The translations under genes were made by a program, and so were the position numbers. From positions 744,001 to 808,000 of the forward strand of contig NZ_KB907309.1 of assembly GCF_000381925.1 (NCBI RefSeq): DNA of 64,000 nucleotides, read 5' to 3'. Shown piece after piece: positions 35,137 through 47,160 of the stretch. The number at the start of each line of letters is the position of its first letter. Position 1 is the stretch's first letter. The notes below the pieces were generated by a model. That model was not told the origin of the DNA and ran no database searches. It saw only the letters and a program-made list of their open reading frames with translations. Source of the stretch: Nocardia sp. BMG111209 (lineage in GTDB: Bacteria > Actinomycetota > Actinomycetes > Mycobacteriales > Mycobacteriaceae).

Positions 35137-36882
35137 CTATACCGGGACGTCGAACATATTCGGCTGCCCGGCGGTGTAGCGCGCGATGTCCAGCTGCCGC
35201 ATGGGTTCCAGCTCGACCGCCCGGTACAGCGAGAACACCCGGCAGCGTTCGGCATTCGAACCGGCCACGTCCAGCAGTGCGTTCACCGCGGTGCGGGCCG
35301 CCTCGCACGCGCCCTCCATGGTCGCGAGGTCGACCCCGGTGCGCACGTAATCGCCTGCCAGGAACAGATTTTCCAGCGCACCGTGGGTCACCGGCCGGGC
35401 CGCCCAGGACCCGACGGTGTTGATCAGCAACGGATCGGCGTTGGCGCTGTTGCCCGCCGCGTCCCAGGAGATGCCGGAATCCAGGAACCACGAGTGCAGA
35501 TCGGCGTCGCGCAACTCGGCGTGCCCCTTCAGATGGGCCTGCAACTGGGCCCACACTTCACGCGAGATCTCTTGTGCCGTGCACTGTTTGGCCGTCTTGC
35601 CGGTGCGGATGCCCGGCGTGTTCCAGTTCGAGATGTCCACCGACAGGCAGTCCGCCACGGTGCCGTCACCGCGTCCGGGCAACGGGGTGCGCGGCCAGAA
35701 CTGGTTCTGCGCAATGGAAGTCAGCGACCACGGCGAGTCGATGTAGGCGGTGTGCCCGCGCGCGATGGTGGCCGGGCGGCGCAGATAGAACTGGATGCCG
35801 GTCATCCAGTCCACCGTCAGCCGGTCCATGGCCCCCAGTTCCGGCCGCACCGCCAGGATCTCCGGGGTCCACAGCCCGCGCGCGACCTCCACCGGCACGG
35901 CCAGCACATAGTGGTCGGCGTCGACCGAGCGGCCGTCGGCGAGGCGGGCCCCGCTGATCCGGCCGCCGTCGACGTCCAGCCCGCGCAGCTCCGCGGTCTC
36001 GAAACGCACGCCGAGGTCGCGCAACCGCGCCACCCACGGATCGATCCACGCCTCCGAGGTGGGGCCGTTCAGCACCCGGTCCAGCGGGCCGTCGTTGCCG
36101 ACCTCCAGCGGATTGCCGAGGAACTGTTCACCCATCGCGCCGATGGTCCGGGTGCTGGCCAGATCGTCCTTGGCGGCGACCAGCAGCGTGGTCAGCGTGC
36201 GCGACAACAACACCCGGAATTCGGTGGAGCGGCCGCGGGCGCCGACGAAGTCGCGCCAGGCCAGGTTCTCCCACTCACCGAACCGGCGGGCGTCGCAGCT
36301 GGTGTTGAAGACCAGCAGGCGGTTGGCGAAATAGGCCGCGTCCGAGGTCGGTATCCGCATCGAGGTCGAGATGACCGAGCCGACGGTCTGCCGGAAATCG
36401 TCCACGGTGGCCCAGGGCTTTCCGGCGCGGCCCATCGGCACGATGGTGTCCTCGCTGCCCGTCCGGGCGAAGCGCGCCTCCGGCGCCGCGACCAGATTGT
36501 CCCAGACCCCATTGGCATTGCCGGGGAACGGGATTCGCCGCATGGTGTCCGGAATGTGTTTGTAGAAACCCGGGAAGAACCGGAATCCGTGCTCCCCCGG
36601 TAGATCCGGGCGGCCGTCGCGACCGCTGCCGGCCACCGCGATACTGCGCGCCTTACCGCCGAGCGCGCGCCGCTCGTAGAGCGTGACGCCGAATCCACGC
36701 TCCGCCAATTCGTGCGCGGCGGTCAGGCCGGCGACACCGCCGCCGAAGACCGCTACCCGCTGCACCGGATCCGCCGCCGCCCGTATCGGACGAGCCGCGA
36801 CCGCACCCGCTGTCGAAATTCCTGCCGCTACCGCCCCGCGCAATAACGCCCGCCGCGAGACGGTCCCAAGCTGCCGTGCCAT
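35137..36882 (-). CDS. Tat-exported FAD-dependent oxidoreductase (amine oxidase/hydroxysqualene dehydroxylase type)
   Basis: A 581-aa protein with a Tat signal ('SRRALLRGAVAAG', residues 9-21; cut near 'IRAAADP'), then 'VAVFGGGVAGLTAAHELAERGFGVTLYERR' (dinucleotide FAD motif, two pieces) and the C-terminal FAD contact 'NLFLAGDYVRTGVDLATMEGAC'. Family members include phytoene desaturases and hydroxysqualene dehydroxylase HpnE. ATG 36882 has GGGAGG 8 nt upstream. A periplasmic flavin desaturase or dehydroxylase acting on an isoprenoid is possible; substrate unknown. Confidence 0.8.
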   Translation of the reverse strand: MARQLGTVSRRALLRGAVAAGISTAGAVAARPIRAAADPVQRVAVFGGGVAGLTAAHELAERGFGVTLYERRALGGKARSIAVAGSGRDGRPDLPGEHGFRFFPGFYKHIPDTMRRIPFPGNANGVWDNLVAAPEARFARTGSEDTIVPMGRAGKPWATVDDFRQTVGSVISTSMRIPTSDAAYFANRLLVFNTSCDARRFGEWENLAWRDFVGARGRSTEFRVLLSRTLTTLLVAAKDDLASTRTIGAMGEQFLGNPLEVGNDGPLDRVLNGPTSEAWIDPWVARLRDLGVRFETAELRGLDVDGGRISGARLADGRSVDADHYVLAVPVEVARGLWTPEILAVRPELGAMDRLTVDWMTGIQFYLRRPATIARGHTAYIDSPWSLTSIAQNQFWPRTPLPGRGDGTVADCLSVDISNWNTPGIRTGKTAKQCTAQEISREVWAQLQAHLKGHAELRDADLHSWFLDSGISWDAAGNSANADPLLINTVGSWAARPVTHGALENLFLAGDYVRTGVDLATMEGACEAARTAVNALLDVAGSNAERCRVFSLYRAVELEPMRQLDIARYTAGQPNMFDVPV

Positions 36883-36979
36883 ACCGGGACCTCCCACAAT
36901 CGCGCCTACTGTATGCGCACGATCCCGACTCGGAGTCGATTGGGGTGGTATTTTAGGGGCGCCCCACCCGAATTGCCTG

Positions 36980-37930
36980 CTATTTGCTGAGAATGAGGTC
37001 CGGATTTCCGGCGCATTCCGGGGTGAGCGGTTTGTTCTCCCGGGCTTTCGCCCGCCGCCCGACAACGGTCACGGCGAACGCGCCGCCGATCACGATCACC
37101 GCTCCGACCAGCGACAACACCGTCGGCCGCTCACCCAGCGCCGCCCACGAGGCGGCGATGCCGACGACCGGCACCAGCAGCGACAACGGCGCCACGACGG
37201 CGGCCGGATAGCGGCTCAGCAGATCCGTCCACAGGCCCGTTCCGACCGCGGTCGCCAGCACGGCCGTGAAGCCGAGCGCCGCGAGCCCCGGCAGGCCCGG
37301 ACCGCCGAACGAACGCACCAGTGCGTGCCATCCGGTGCCCGGCCCCTCGGCCACCATCGAGAGCGCGAACATCGGCACCGGCGGCACCACGGACATCCAC
37401 AGCGTCAGATGTAACGGATCGACGCGTTCCGGGCCCGAAACCGCAAGGCGGGAGCCGATATTGCCGAAGGCCCAGCCCAATCCGCCGGCGAGGGTGAGCA
37501 GTACCGGGATCACACTCGTGTGCTGCGCGCGATCCCACCCGATCACGACCATCCCCAGGACCGCCGCCAGCAAGCCCAGCACCTGACCGGTGCGCAGCCG
37601 CTCGCCGAGGAACAGCGCGCCGAGCACCACCGTGAACGGCGCCGAGGACTGCAACACCAGCGACGCCAGTCCGGTCGGCATGCCCGCCCGCATCGCGGTG
37701 AACAGGAATCCGAACTGCGCGATGCCGAATCCGGTGCCGTACAACAACAACCAGCGCAGGGGCACTCGCGGCCGCGGCACCAGCAACACCACCGGCACCG
37801 CCAGCACCGCGAATCGCAGACCGGCGAAGAAGTAGGGCGGGAAGTGTTCGAGCCCGATGTGCAGCGAGAGGAAGTTCAGGCCCCAGAGCAGGACGACGGC
37901 CAGGCCGAGCAGACGATCGCGGTTGGTCAC
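36980..37930 (-). CDS. EamA/DMT family transporter
   Basis: A 316-aa membrane protein with ten predicted helices in two EamA repeats ('GLAVVLLWGLNFLSLHIGLEHFP' in the first, 'GGLGWAFGNIGSRLA' opening the second). RhaT/YdcZ-like exporters move amino acids, purines or drugs out. Divergent from a LysR regulator, the usual exporter-regulator pair, so export of a metabolite sensed by LysR is likely. Confidence 0.87.
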   Translation of the reverse strand: MTNRDRLLGLAVVLLWGLNFLSLHIGLEHFPPYFFAGLRFAVLAVPVVLLVPRPRVPLRWLLLYGTGFGIAQFGFLFTAMRAGMPTGLASLVLQSSAPFTVVLGALFLGERLRTGQVLGLLAAVLGMVVIGWDRAQHTSVIPVLLTLAGGLGWAFGNIGSRLAVSGPERVDPLHLTLWMSVVPPVPMFALSMVAEGPGTGWHALVRSFGGPGLPGLAALGFTAVLATAVGTGLWTDLLSRYPAAVVAPLSLLVPVVGIAASWAALGERPTVLSLVGAVIVIGGAFAVTVVGRRAKARENKPLTPECAGNPDLILSK

Positions 37931-37964
37931 CCTCCGAGCATCTCCGCGGCAACAGCTGAGAACA

Positions 37965-37988
37965 ATCGAATATATATGCAGTATCGAT
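37965..37988. promoter_or_regulatory. LysR-type binding site candidate
   Basis: ATCGA (37965-37969) and TCGAT (37984-37988) flank an AT-rich 14-bp centre containing TATATATG, in the 74-bp gap between divergent EamA and LysR genes. It fits the loose T-N11-A design of LysR sites. Confidence 0.5.
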
Positions 37989-38004
37989 GTAGTAGAACTG
38001 AACG

Positions 38005-38958
38005 ATGACCGCGCCGGACGCCGCCTTCCTGTCCGTCGAGCGGCTGCGGGTACTGCGCGAACTGGCCGACCGCGGCACCGTCGCCGCGGTCGGCCGGGCC
38101 CTGTCGATGACCCCGTCGGCGGTCTCGCAGCAGCTGAAGGTGCTGGCCCGGGAGGCCGGGGTGGCCCTACTGGAACCCGACGGCCGCCGGGTGCGGCTCA
38201 CCGACGCGGGCCGCGCGCTGGTGTTGCGCGCCGACGAGGTGCTGGCCGCGATGGATCGCGCCGCCGCCGAGATGGCGCTGTATCGCGGCTCGGCGCGCGG
38301 GCGGGTGCGGGTCGCGCTGTTCCCCTCGGGCGCGGCGTTGCTCCTGCCCCGGGTCCTGGCCGAACTGGCCGGCACCGGCGTCGACATGATCGCCAGCGAC
38401 GAGGATCTGCCGCCGACCGCGGTACCGCAATTGCTCGCCGACTACGACGTGGTGCTGACCCACCGCGACGAACGCGCCGCCCCGCAGGCCGGACCGCGGG
38501 TGAGCACCCGGGTGCTGATGCGGGAACCCATCGATGTGGTCATGTCCCGCGAGCACCGGCTGGCCGGGCAGGGCGCGGTGGTTCCCGCCGAACTCGCGGA
38601 CGAGACCTGGCTGAGCGTGCGCGGCGGCTTCCCGGTCGACGACATCCTCCGCTCGATCGCCACCGTGACCGGCGTGCAGCCGCGAATAGCCCAGCGGCTC
38701 AACGATTTCGGTGTCATCGAAGCCTTGGTCGCGGCGAACTACGGAGTCGCCCTGATGCCGCGCTTCGCCGTCCGCCACCCCGAGCTGGCGGTACTGCGCC
38801 TGGCCGGTGTCCGGGCCGCCCGCGTCTACGATCTGGCCACGCGGCCACATGCCGAACGCCTGCCCGCGATCGCGGCGGTCCTGTCGGCATTCCGGCGCGC
38901 GGCGGCCGTCGCGACCGACATCGGCCACACCACCCCGCCGGTTCGACCCGATCGGTGA
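38005..38958 (+). CDS. LysR family transcriptional regulator
   Basis: A 317-aa LysR protein: N-terminal winged helix (residues 10-70, 'LRELADRGTVAAVGRALSMTPSAVSQQLKVL' in two parts) and a periplasmic-binding-like effector domain from about 95 on. Divergent from the EamA exporter, which it probably activates or represses. Ends before a 13-bp perfect stem terminator. Confidence 0.9.
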   Translation: MTAPDAAFLSVERLRVLRELADRGTVAAVGRALSMTPSAVSQQLKVLAREAGVALLEPDGRRVRLTDAGRALVLRADEVLAAMDRAAAEMALYRGSARGRVRVALFPSGAALLLPRVLAELAGTGVDMIASDEDLPPTAVPQLLADYDVVLTHRDERAAPQAGPRVSTRVLMREPIDVVMSREHRLAGQGAVVPAELADETWLSVRGGFPVDDILRSIATVTGVQPRIAQRLNDFGVIEALVAANYGVALMPRFAVRHPELAVLRLAGVRAARVYDLATRPHAERLPAIAAVLSAFRRAAAVATDIGHTTPPVRPDR

Positions 38959-38992
38959 GCGGCGATCGACGCGGCGCCATCGAGAAGCGAGT

Positions 38993-39026
38993 CCCGTCCG
39001 GCCCCGGCGGTGCGGGGCCGGACGGG
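38993..39026. terminator. Bidirectional terminator hairpin, 13-bp perfect stem
   Basis: CCCGTCCGGCCCC (38993-39005) and GGGGCCGGACGGG (39014-39026) around an 8-nt loop, between the convergent LysR and ParA genes. Confidence 0.8.
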
Positions 39027-39030
39027 CAGG

Positions 39031-40890
39031 TCACTGACCGTACTGGCCCGGATATCCGTTGCCGGGACCGGAATACGAATTCGGTGAGCTCGGATAACCG
39101 CTGCCGTACTGCGGGCCCGAATTGCCGGAGTACGGCGGCGGGGGCAGCTGGTAGCCGAATTCGTCGGCGACCATGGCGGCCAGTTCCAGCAGCGCGCGGC
39201 GGGTGGGCTTGCCGACCAGTTCGAGATCGATCTCCGACCCCTCGGCCAGATGGTCGTCGAAGGGCACCACCTGTACCGCGCGGGTGCGGTCGAGGAACAG
39301 CTTGCGCAGCTGGTCCAGGTCGACGGTGGAGGCGCCGCGCCGAGAGGCGTTGACCACCACCACGGTTCGCTCGACCAACTTGCTGTAGCCGTGGTGTTCC
39401 AGCCAGTCCAGGGTCGCCGAGGCACTGCGCGCACCGTCGATGGCCGGCGAGGTGACCAGCACCAGCGAACTGGCCAGATCGAGCACACCCTTCATCGCCG
39501 AATGCATCAGGCCCGTACCGCAATCGGTGAGGATGATGTTGTAGAACTGCTGCAGGATCGCGATGGCGCGGCGGTAGTCCTCTTCGCTGAACGCCTCCGA
39601 GACCGCCGGATCCTGTTCGCTGGCAAGCACTTCCAGACGGCTCGGCGACTGCGAGGTGTGCGCCCGCACATCCGAGTAGCGGCCGATGTGCTTGTCTTCC
39701 AACAGATTTCGCACCGTGGACCGGGTCTGCCTGGGCACCCGGTGGCCCAGCGTGCCCAGGTCCGGATTGGCGTCGATGGCGATCACCCGGTCACCGCGCA
39801 GCGAGGCGAAGGTGGAGCCGAGACCCACTGTGGTGGTGGTCTTTCCGACGCCGCCCTTGAGCGACAGGATCGCGATCCGGTAGTCGCCGCGCACCGGCTG
39901 GTTCACCCGGTCGACCAGCTCGCGCTGGGCCAGATCCGCGGTGGACTCGCCGGGATTGATGGCGCCGCCGGACATCCGGTGCACGGCCCGCCGCCAGCCG
40001 CCGCGCGGGGCGCGGCGACTGCGCTTGAGCAGGCTCAGATCGTTGACCGACTGCGTGGAGCCGGTATGCGGGAACTGCTGCGCCAGGCCCTGGTGCTGCG
40101 GCGGTGGCGGCGGCTGAGCGGGCGCCCCGGCCCAGCCCGGCGGGGGCTGTGGCGGTTGATAGATCGGCTGCGGCGGCAACGGCGGCGGGGCCCAGCTGGT
40201 GATCGGCTCCGCCGGCTGCTCGTGACCACCGGTGACCTGCTCGGGACCGCGGGCGGGATCCTCCGGGAAGACCCGGCGTACCAGACCGTCCGGGCCGATC
40301 TCCTGACGGACCTCGCCGTACGGGGTGTCCTGGCGGATCTCGCCGTAGCCCCCCATCGGCACCTCACCGTTGGGCGGCGGACCGGGATAGATTCCCGGCG
40401 GTGGGAAGTTCGGATCGTACGGGGCCATCCCCGGCGGCGGGCCGGGTTGCGGTGCCTGGGACCAGCTCTCGGGTCCGGGTGCGGGCCACGCGCCCTCGGG
40501 TGCGTACGCCCCGGGCGGCGGGTAACCACCATAACCCGGGGGCGGCGCCATCGGGCCCGGCGGCGGTGCGAATCCGGGCGGGCCGGGCGGCGGGAAGCCG
40601 GGCTGCCCCGGCGGCACGAACGGCGGGATCTGCTCGTAGCCCGGCGGCGGACCCGGCTGGAAGGCGTTCTGCTCGAACGGATCCGGCACGGGCGGGAACA
40701 GGCCCGCGGCACCGGGTTCGGATTCGCCGATCTCGTCGGACCCCGCGGCGCCCTCGTGCCCGGCACCGGATTCGTCGGCGGGGTCGGCGGCGTGGGCCGG
40801 CTTGGCGGGCGAATCGTCGCTGTCCGCCGCGCTTTCCACGGGATGGTTGTGGAGCCAGGGCGGTGCGGTCGAGTTGTCGTCAGTCGTCAC
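39031..40890 (-). CDS. ParA/MinD family ATPase with long Pro-rich N-terminus (EspI/Rv0530-like)
   Basis: A 619-aa protein. Residues 1-270 are a Pro/Gly-rich low-complexity region with many 'PPGY', 'PPPG' and 'QPP' stretches. The C-terminal half is a deviant Walker ATPase: 'LKGGVGKTTTTVGLGSTF' (P-loop with signature Lys), 'VIAIDANPDLGTLG' and 'ILTDCGTGLMHSAM'. The C-terminus again becomes Pro/Ser/Tyr rich. This plan is that of EspI (ESX-1) and Rv0530 in M. tuberculosis; no ESX genes are here, so the Rv0530-type role is more likely. GTG start. May organise a pole or secretion complex. Confidence 0.84.
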   Translation of the reverse strand: MTTDDNSTAPPWLHNHPVESAADSDDSPAKPAHAADPADESGAGHEGAAGSDEIGESEPGAAGLFPPVPDPFEQNAFQPGPPPGYEQIPPFVPPGQPGFPPPGPPGFAPPPGPMAPPPGYGGYPPPGAYAPEGAWPAPGPESWSQAPQPGPPPGMAPYDPNFPPPGIYPGPPPNGEVPMGGYGEIRQDTPYGEVRQEIGPDGLVRRVFPEDPARGPEQVTGGHEQPAEPITSWAPPPLPPQPIYQPPQPPPGWAGAPAQPPPPPQHQGLAQQFPHTGSTQSVNDLSLLKRSRRAPRGGWRRAVHRMSGGAINPGESTADLAQRELVDRVNQPVRGDYRIAILSLKGGVGKTTTTVGLGSTFASLRGDRVIAIDANPDLGTLGHRVPRQTRSTVRNLLEDKHIGRYSDVRAHTSQSPSRLEVLASEQDPAVSEAFSEEDYRRAIAILQQFYNIILTDCGTGLMHSAMKGVLDLASSLVLVTSPAIDGARSASATLDWLEHHGYSKLVERTVVVVNASRRGASTVDLDQLRKLFLDRTRAVQVVPFDDHLAEGSEIDLELVGKPTRRALLELAAMVADEFGYQLPPPPYSGNSGPQYGSGYPSSPNSYSGPGNGYPGQYGQ

Positions 40891-41062
40891 GTATCCCCCA
40901 TCTGCCCGGGTTCATTCTCGAGCAGAGAGCTCGGCGCTGTTGCTGTCTCACGCTAGCACGGTGTCGAGGTGGCGGTGGCGCCGCCGATCGGGCTCACCAG
41001 GCATGAGCCCGGAGTTGTCCACAGGTGGAGAACTCCGGACTCGCGCACCGGATTCGGGACGA

Positions 41063-43814
<2,752 letters not shown>

Positions 43815-43893
43815 ACGGCCCCGGCACCGGCACTCAGCCGTTTCCCAGTGGGATTCGCACGACAGGAAGACGTTTCGCGGTTACCGTCGAATC

Positions 43894-45012
43894 ATGTTCG
43901 GCATCATCCGACCCTGCCGCCACCGGCTGGGCGAGGAGTTGAGCGCGGCCTGGATGGCCCAGTTGTGCGGGTTGTGTCTCGCACTGCGGGACGATCACGG
44001 GCATGCCGCGCGGATCGCGACCAATTACGACGGCTTGCTGATTTCGGCTCTGGTGGAGGCGCAATCGGCCGCCACCAGCCGCCGGGCCGCGGGTCCGTGC
44101 CCATTACGCGGGATGCGCGGCGCCGAGGTGGCGGTCGGCGACAGCGTCCGGCTGGCCGCGACCGTCTCGCTGGTGCTGGCCGCCGCGAAGGTCCGCGACC
44201 ACGCCGACGACGGTGACGGTCTGGCGGGCACCGCCGGCATCCGGCCCGCGGCCCGGCGGATCGCGCAGCGCTGGGCCCGCCAGGGCGCCGGAACCGGCGC
44301 CGACCTGGGCTTCGACACCGGTGTACTGCTGACCGCGGTCGAGCGGCAGACCGCGATCGAGGCCGACGCCGGGCCCGGCACCCCGCTGCTGACCGTCACC
44401 GAACCGACCGAGACGGCCACCGCCGCGGCCTTCGGGCACACCGCGATCCTGGCCGGCCGACCGGCCAACACCGAACCGCTGGCCGAGGTGGGCCGGATGT
44501 TCGGGCGGATCGCGCATCTGGTCGACGCGGTCGAGGATCTCGGCGACGATCTCGCGCGCGGCAAATGGAATCCGTTGCCCGCCACCGCAACCGGTGTCGA
44601 CGAGGCCCGCCGGTTGTGCGACGACGCCCTGCTGGGCATCGAACTGGCCCTGGCCGACGTGGAATTCACCGACGACCGGCTGGTGCGGACCATGCTCACC
44701 CGCGAGCTGAAGCGATCGGTCCGCCGCACCTTCGGCCACGGGCACAATGCGAGCTGCCGCACCGAGCATGCGGTCGAAAGCCGTTGGCGGCGAAGGGGTT
44801 ACCCACCGCCGCCGGGTTACGGATACGAACCCGGCTACTACCCGCCGCAGGGCTACGGTCGTCCGCCCCGCCGCCGCAGCTCCTGCATCCCGTTCTGCGA
44901 GGGCATGATCTGCTGCGAATGCTGCAACTGCGGCGAGGACTGCTGCTGCGCCTGCGAGGGCTGCAACTGCTGCGACGAGGCCTGCTGCGGCGAAAGCTGT
45001 TGCGACTGCTGA
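43894..45012 (+). CDS. DUF5685 family protein with metallothionein-like Cys-rich tail
   Basis: A 372-aa protein. Residues 1-285 are helical: 'MFGIIRPCRHRLGEELSAAW' with 'QLCGLCLALRDDHG' (conserved Cys) and an aspartate-rich 'LVDAVEDLGDDLARGKWNPL', resembling isoprenoid-synthase-like acidic helices. A Pro/Gly/Tyr linker (about 300-330) leads to a tail of about 42 residues with 19 Cys in CC, CxxC and CCC clusters. The tail should bind several zinc, copper or iron ions. TACCGT lies 7 bp before the ATG and no ribosome-binding site is present, so probably leaderless. Function unknown. Confidence 0.75.
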   Translation: MFGIIRPCRHRLGEELSAAWMAQLCGLCLALRDDHGHAARIATNYDGLLISALVEAQSAATSRRAAGPCPLRGMRGAEVAVGDSVRLAATVSLVLAAAKVRDHADDGDGLAGTAGIRPAARRIAQRWARQGAGTGADLGFDTGVLLTAVERQTAIEADAGPGTPLLTVTEPTETATAAAFGHTAILAGRPANTEPLAEVGRMFGRIAHLVDAVEDLGDDLARGKWNPLPATATGVDEARRLCDDALLGIELALADVEFTDDRLVRTMLTRELKRSVRRTFGHGHNASCRTEHAVESRWRRRGYPPPPGYGYEPGYYPPQGYGRPPRRRSSCIPFCEGMICCECCNCGEDCCCACEGCNCCDEACCGESCCDC

Positions 45013-45083
45013 ACTTTCGGCACGGCCCGGCCCGGCCCGAGCGACCGAGCGGGCCGCGGCCGCGCCGGTTCGGCACAGTCGCG

Positions 45084-45121
45084 GCCGCCGGCCGACTCAG
45101 GCGCCGCCGGCCGACTCAGGC
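45084..45121. repeat. Two tandem 19-bp copies, GCCGCCGGCCGACTCAGGC
   Basis: Exact copies at 45084-45102 and 45103-45121. The second contains the stop codon (45116-45118) of the metallopeptidase, so the first is a duplicate of that gene's 3' end. Confidence 0.9.
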
Positions 45122-46246
45122 GGTCGTCCGGCGACGCCACCGTATCCGCCGGGAGCGAGCGGCCGCCGCCGGCGCCGGCTCGGCCGACTCGATCGGCAGG
45201 ACTTCGGCTTCGGCGGGCCGCCGCGCGCACAGGTCGTGGATGAAGCGCATCTTCTCCAGGACCGGCTGGGCCAGGACGAACGGGTACAGGTCGTGGTGGC
45301 CCATCGAACGGTTGATCATGTTCAGCGACCAGGACAGCGGTAGCCACAGCTCGATGATCCGGTCGAATCCGGCCCGGCCCAGTTGCGGCCGATCCAGCGC
45401 CGCGCCGGCGGGCGCGAAACCGTAGGCGGCCGCCGTATCGAGCGTGTCGCGAATGTGCAGGTAGTGCGCGAAGGTTTCGGCCCAGTCCTCGGCGGCGTGC
45501 ATGGTGGCATACGACGAGACATAGTTGCGGGTCCAGCCCGTCGGAGCGCCGTCGCGGTAGTGCCGATCCAGCGCCTGCTGATAGTCGGCGAACGGGTCGC
45601 CGAACAGTTCGCGGAACCGATCCATCGCCGCGTCGTCCACCAGGACCGAGAAGTAGTAATGGCCGATCTCGTGCCGGAAATGGCCCAGCAGCGTGCGATA
45701 CGGTTCGGCCATCTCGATGCGCAGCCGCTCCCGGTGCACATCGTGCGCCTCGGCCAGATCGACGGTGATGACCCCGTTCAGATGTCCGGTGACCACCGCA
45801 TCCGCCGCACTGGACAGCAGATCGAAGGCGAGTCCGCGCTCCGGATCGGACCGCCGGTCCGTGATCGGCAGGCCCAGTTCGGCCAGTTCCAGCACGAGCC
45901 GGCGCTTCGCCGCCTCGGCCTCGCCGTACGCGGCCAGCCCGTCGGTATCCCCGTCGGCCGGCCGGGTGCGGGTGAGCCGGCACGACTCACACAACACCCC
46001 GTTGTCGCCGGGGGCGGCCGCGACCAGCCAGTTGCAGTTGGCGGTGTGCAGGTTGGCGCACAGCCGGTACTTGTCGGCGGGCACCACGCCGCCGTTCCCG
46101 GCCTCGGCGGCGACCACTTCCGGGCTGCCGATCACCACCAGCGCCCGTTCGCCGAGGCTGAATCCGAGGGGGCTGCGACAGCCCAGGCACAACGAGTTCT
46201 CGAAGGTGAGTTTCCAGCCACAGTGGGGGCAGGCGAAGGCGCGCAT
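45116..46246 (-). CDS. Putative zinc-binding metallopeptidase (HExxH, zinc-ribbon N-terminus)
   Basis: A 376-aa protein. The N-terminus is a zinc ribbon (Cys6, Cys9, Cys20, Cys23), with further Cys at 63, 71, 86 and 89 forming a second metal site. The catalytic motif is HEIGH (His192, Glu193, His196), followed by 'DWAETFAHYLHIRDTLDTA' with a likely third ligand Glu/His. This matches the Peptidase_Mx-type 'putative zinc-binding metallopeptidase' family that accompanies transglutaminase/ATP-grasp operons. It starts 7 bp after the small transglutaminase; last gene of the operon. It may process a peptide made or modified by the operon. Confidence 0.83.
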   Translation of the reverse strand: MRAFACPHCGWKLTFENSLCLGCRSPLGFSLGERALVVIGSPEVVAAEAGNGGVVPADKYRLCANLHTANCNWLVAAAPGDNGVLCESCRLTRTRPADGDTDGLAAYGEAEAAKRRLVLELAELGLPITDRRSDPERGLAFDLLSSAADAVVTGHLNGVITVDLAEAHDVHRERLRIEMAEPYRTLLGHFRHEIGHYYFSVLVDDAAMDRFRELFGDPFADYQQALDRHYRDGAPTGWTRNYVSSYATMHAAEDWAETFAHYLHIRDTLDTAAAYGFAPAGAALDRPQLGRAGFDRIIELWLPLSWSLNMINRSMGHHDLYPFVLAQPVLEKMRFIHDLCARRPAEAEVLPIESAEPAPAAAARSRRIRWRRRTTA

Positions 46247-46253
46247 GCTGCGG

Positions 46254-47159
46254 CTATACCCCCAGCGGAGCGACATCCACACCGACGGCGATGGTGCTTT
46301 CCCGCGCGTCGGTGTAGATGATGCCGCGCAACGGTGGCACGTCGGCGTAATCGCGGCCCCAGGACAACGTCACGTAGCGATCGTCGGTGAAGGTGTCGTT
46401 CGTCGGGTCGAATCCGATCCAATGACCCTCGCCGTCCGGCGTTTCCGGATCGGGCGCCCACACCGCCGCCCAGGCGTGGGTGGCGTCCGCGCCGACCAGC
46501 CGTTCCTGGCCCGGCGGCGGATCGGTGGCGAGATAGCCGGAGACGTAGCGCGCGGCCAGTCCGTGCGAACGCAGGCAGGCCGCGCCGATCCGGGCGAAGT
46601 CCTGACAGACCCCGCGGCGGGCCGCGAACACATCCGCCACCCGGGTACTGACGGTGGTGGAACCCGATTTGTAGGCGAAATCCCGATGGATGCGCGAGGT
46701 CAGCTCGGTGACGGCCGCCAGCAGTGACCGGCCGGGCGTGAACGATTCGGCGGCATACGCGGTCACCTCGGCGGTGATCTCCGGCGGTTGCAGATCCAGC
46801 GCGAATTCGACCGCCAGCGGCGCGGCGCCGCCGCTGGGACGCGCCTGCTCCCAGGGCAGTTCGGCGGCGGGCAGCGCCGGCCGCCGCACCTCGACCACCG
46901 ACTCGCCGACCACCTCGAGGCGCCGATGTGCCGCGGTGACATGGAAATACAGCGTCACATTGCCGTATACGTCCGCGCCGACCGAACGGTCCGAGGGCAC
47001 CGGATCGATGTCGACATCGTGCGACAGCACCCGCTGCCCCGCGAACTCACGCGGTTGCAGATAGGCGCGGCCGTAGGAACTGGTGACGTCGTCGGAATAG
47101 GTGTAGGTGGTGCGATGCCACACTCGATAACATCGGCCGCCGGAATCGTTGCCGCTCAT
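46254..47159 (-). CDS. Transglutaminase family protein (small)
   Basis: A 301-aa protein: N-terminal beta domain ('YRVWHRTTYTYSDDVTSSYGRAYLQPRE') then the papain-like core with Cys in 'RRGVCQDFARIGAACLRSHG', His in 'ATHAWAAVWAPD' and Asp in 'HWIGFDPTND'. The catalytic triad is complete, so peptidase or transamidase activity is expected. It lies 1 bp after the fused ATP-grasp gene and 7 bp before the metallopeptidase gene. Such proteins regularly neighbour circularly permuted ATP-grasp and alpha-E genes. Confidence 0.9.
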   Translation of the reverse strand: MSGNDSGGRCYRVWHRTTYTYSDDVTSSYGRAYLQPREFAGQRVLSHDVDIDPVPSDRSVGADVYGNVTLYFHVTAAHRRLEVVGESVVEVRRPALPAAELPWEQARPSGGAAPLAVEFALDLQPPEITAEVTAYAAESFTPGRSLLAAVTELTSRIHRDFAYKSGSTTVSTRVADVFAARRGVCQDFARIGAACLRSHGLAARYVSGYLATDPPPGQERLVGADATHAWAAVWAPDPETPDGEGHWIGFDPTNDTFTDDRYVTLSWGRDYADVPPLRGIIYTDARESTIAVGVDVAPLGV

Positions 47160-47160
47160 C

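Noticed and set aside
37857..39353. A 498-codon plus-strand frame across EamA/LysR/ParA
   Set aside because: It runs through a terminator and the LysR gene in another frame, and the translation is low-complexity Arg/Gly.
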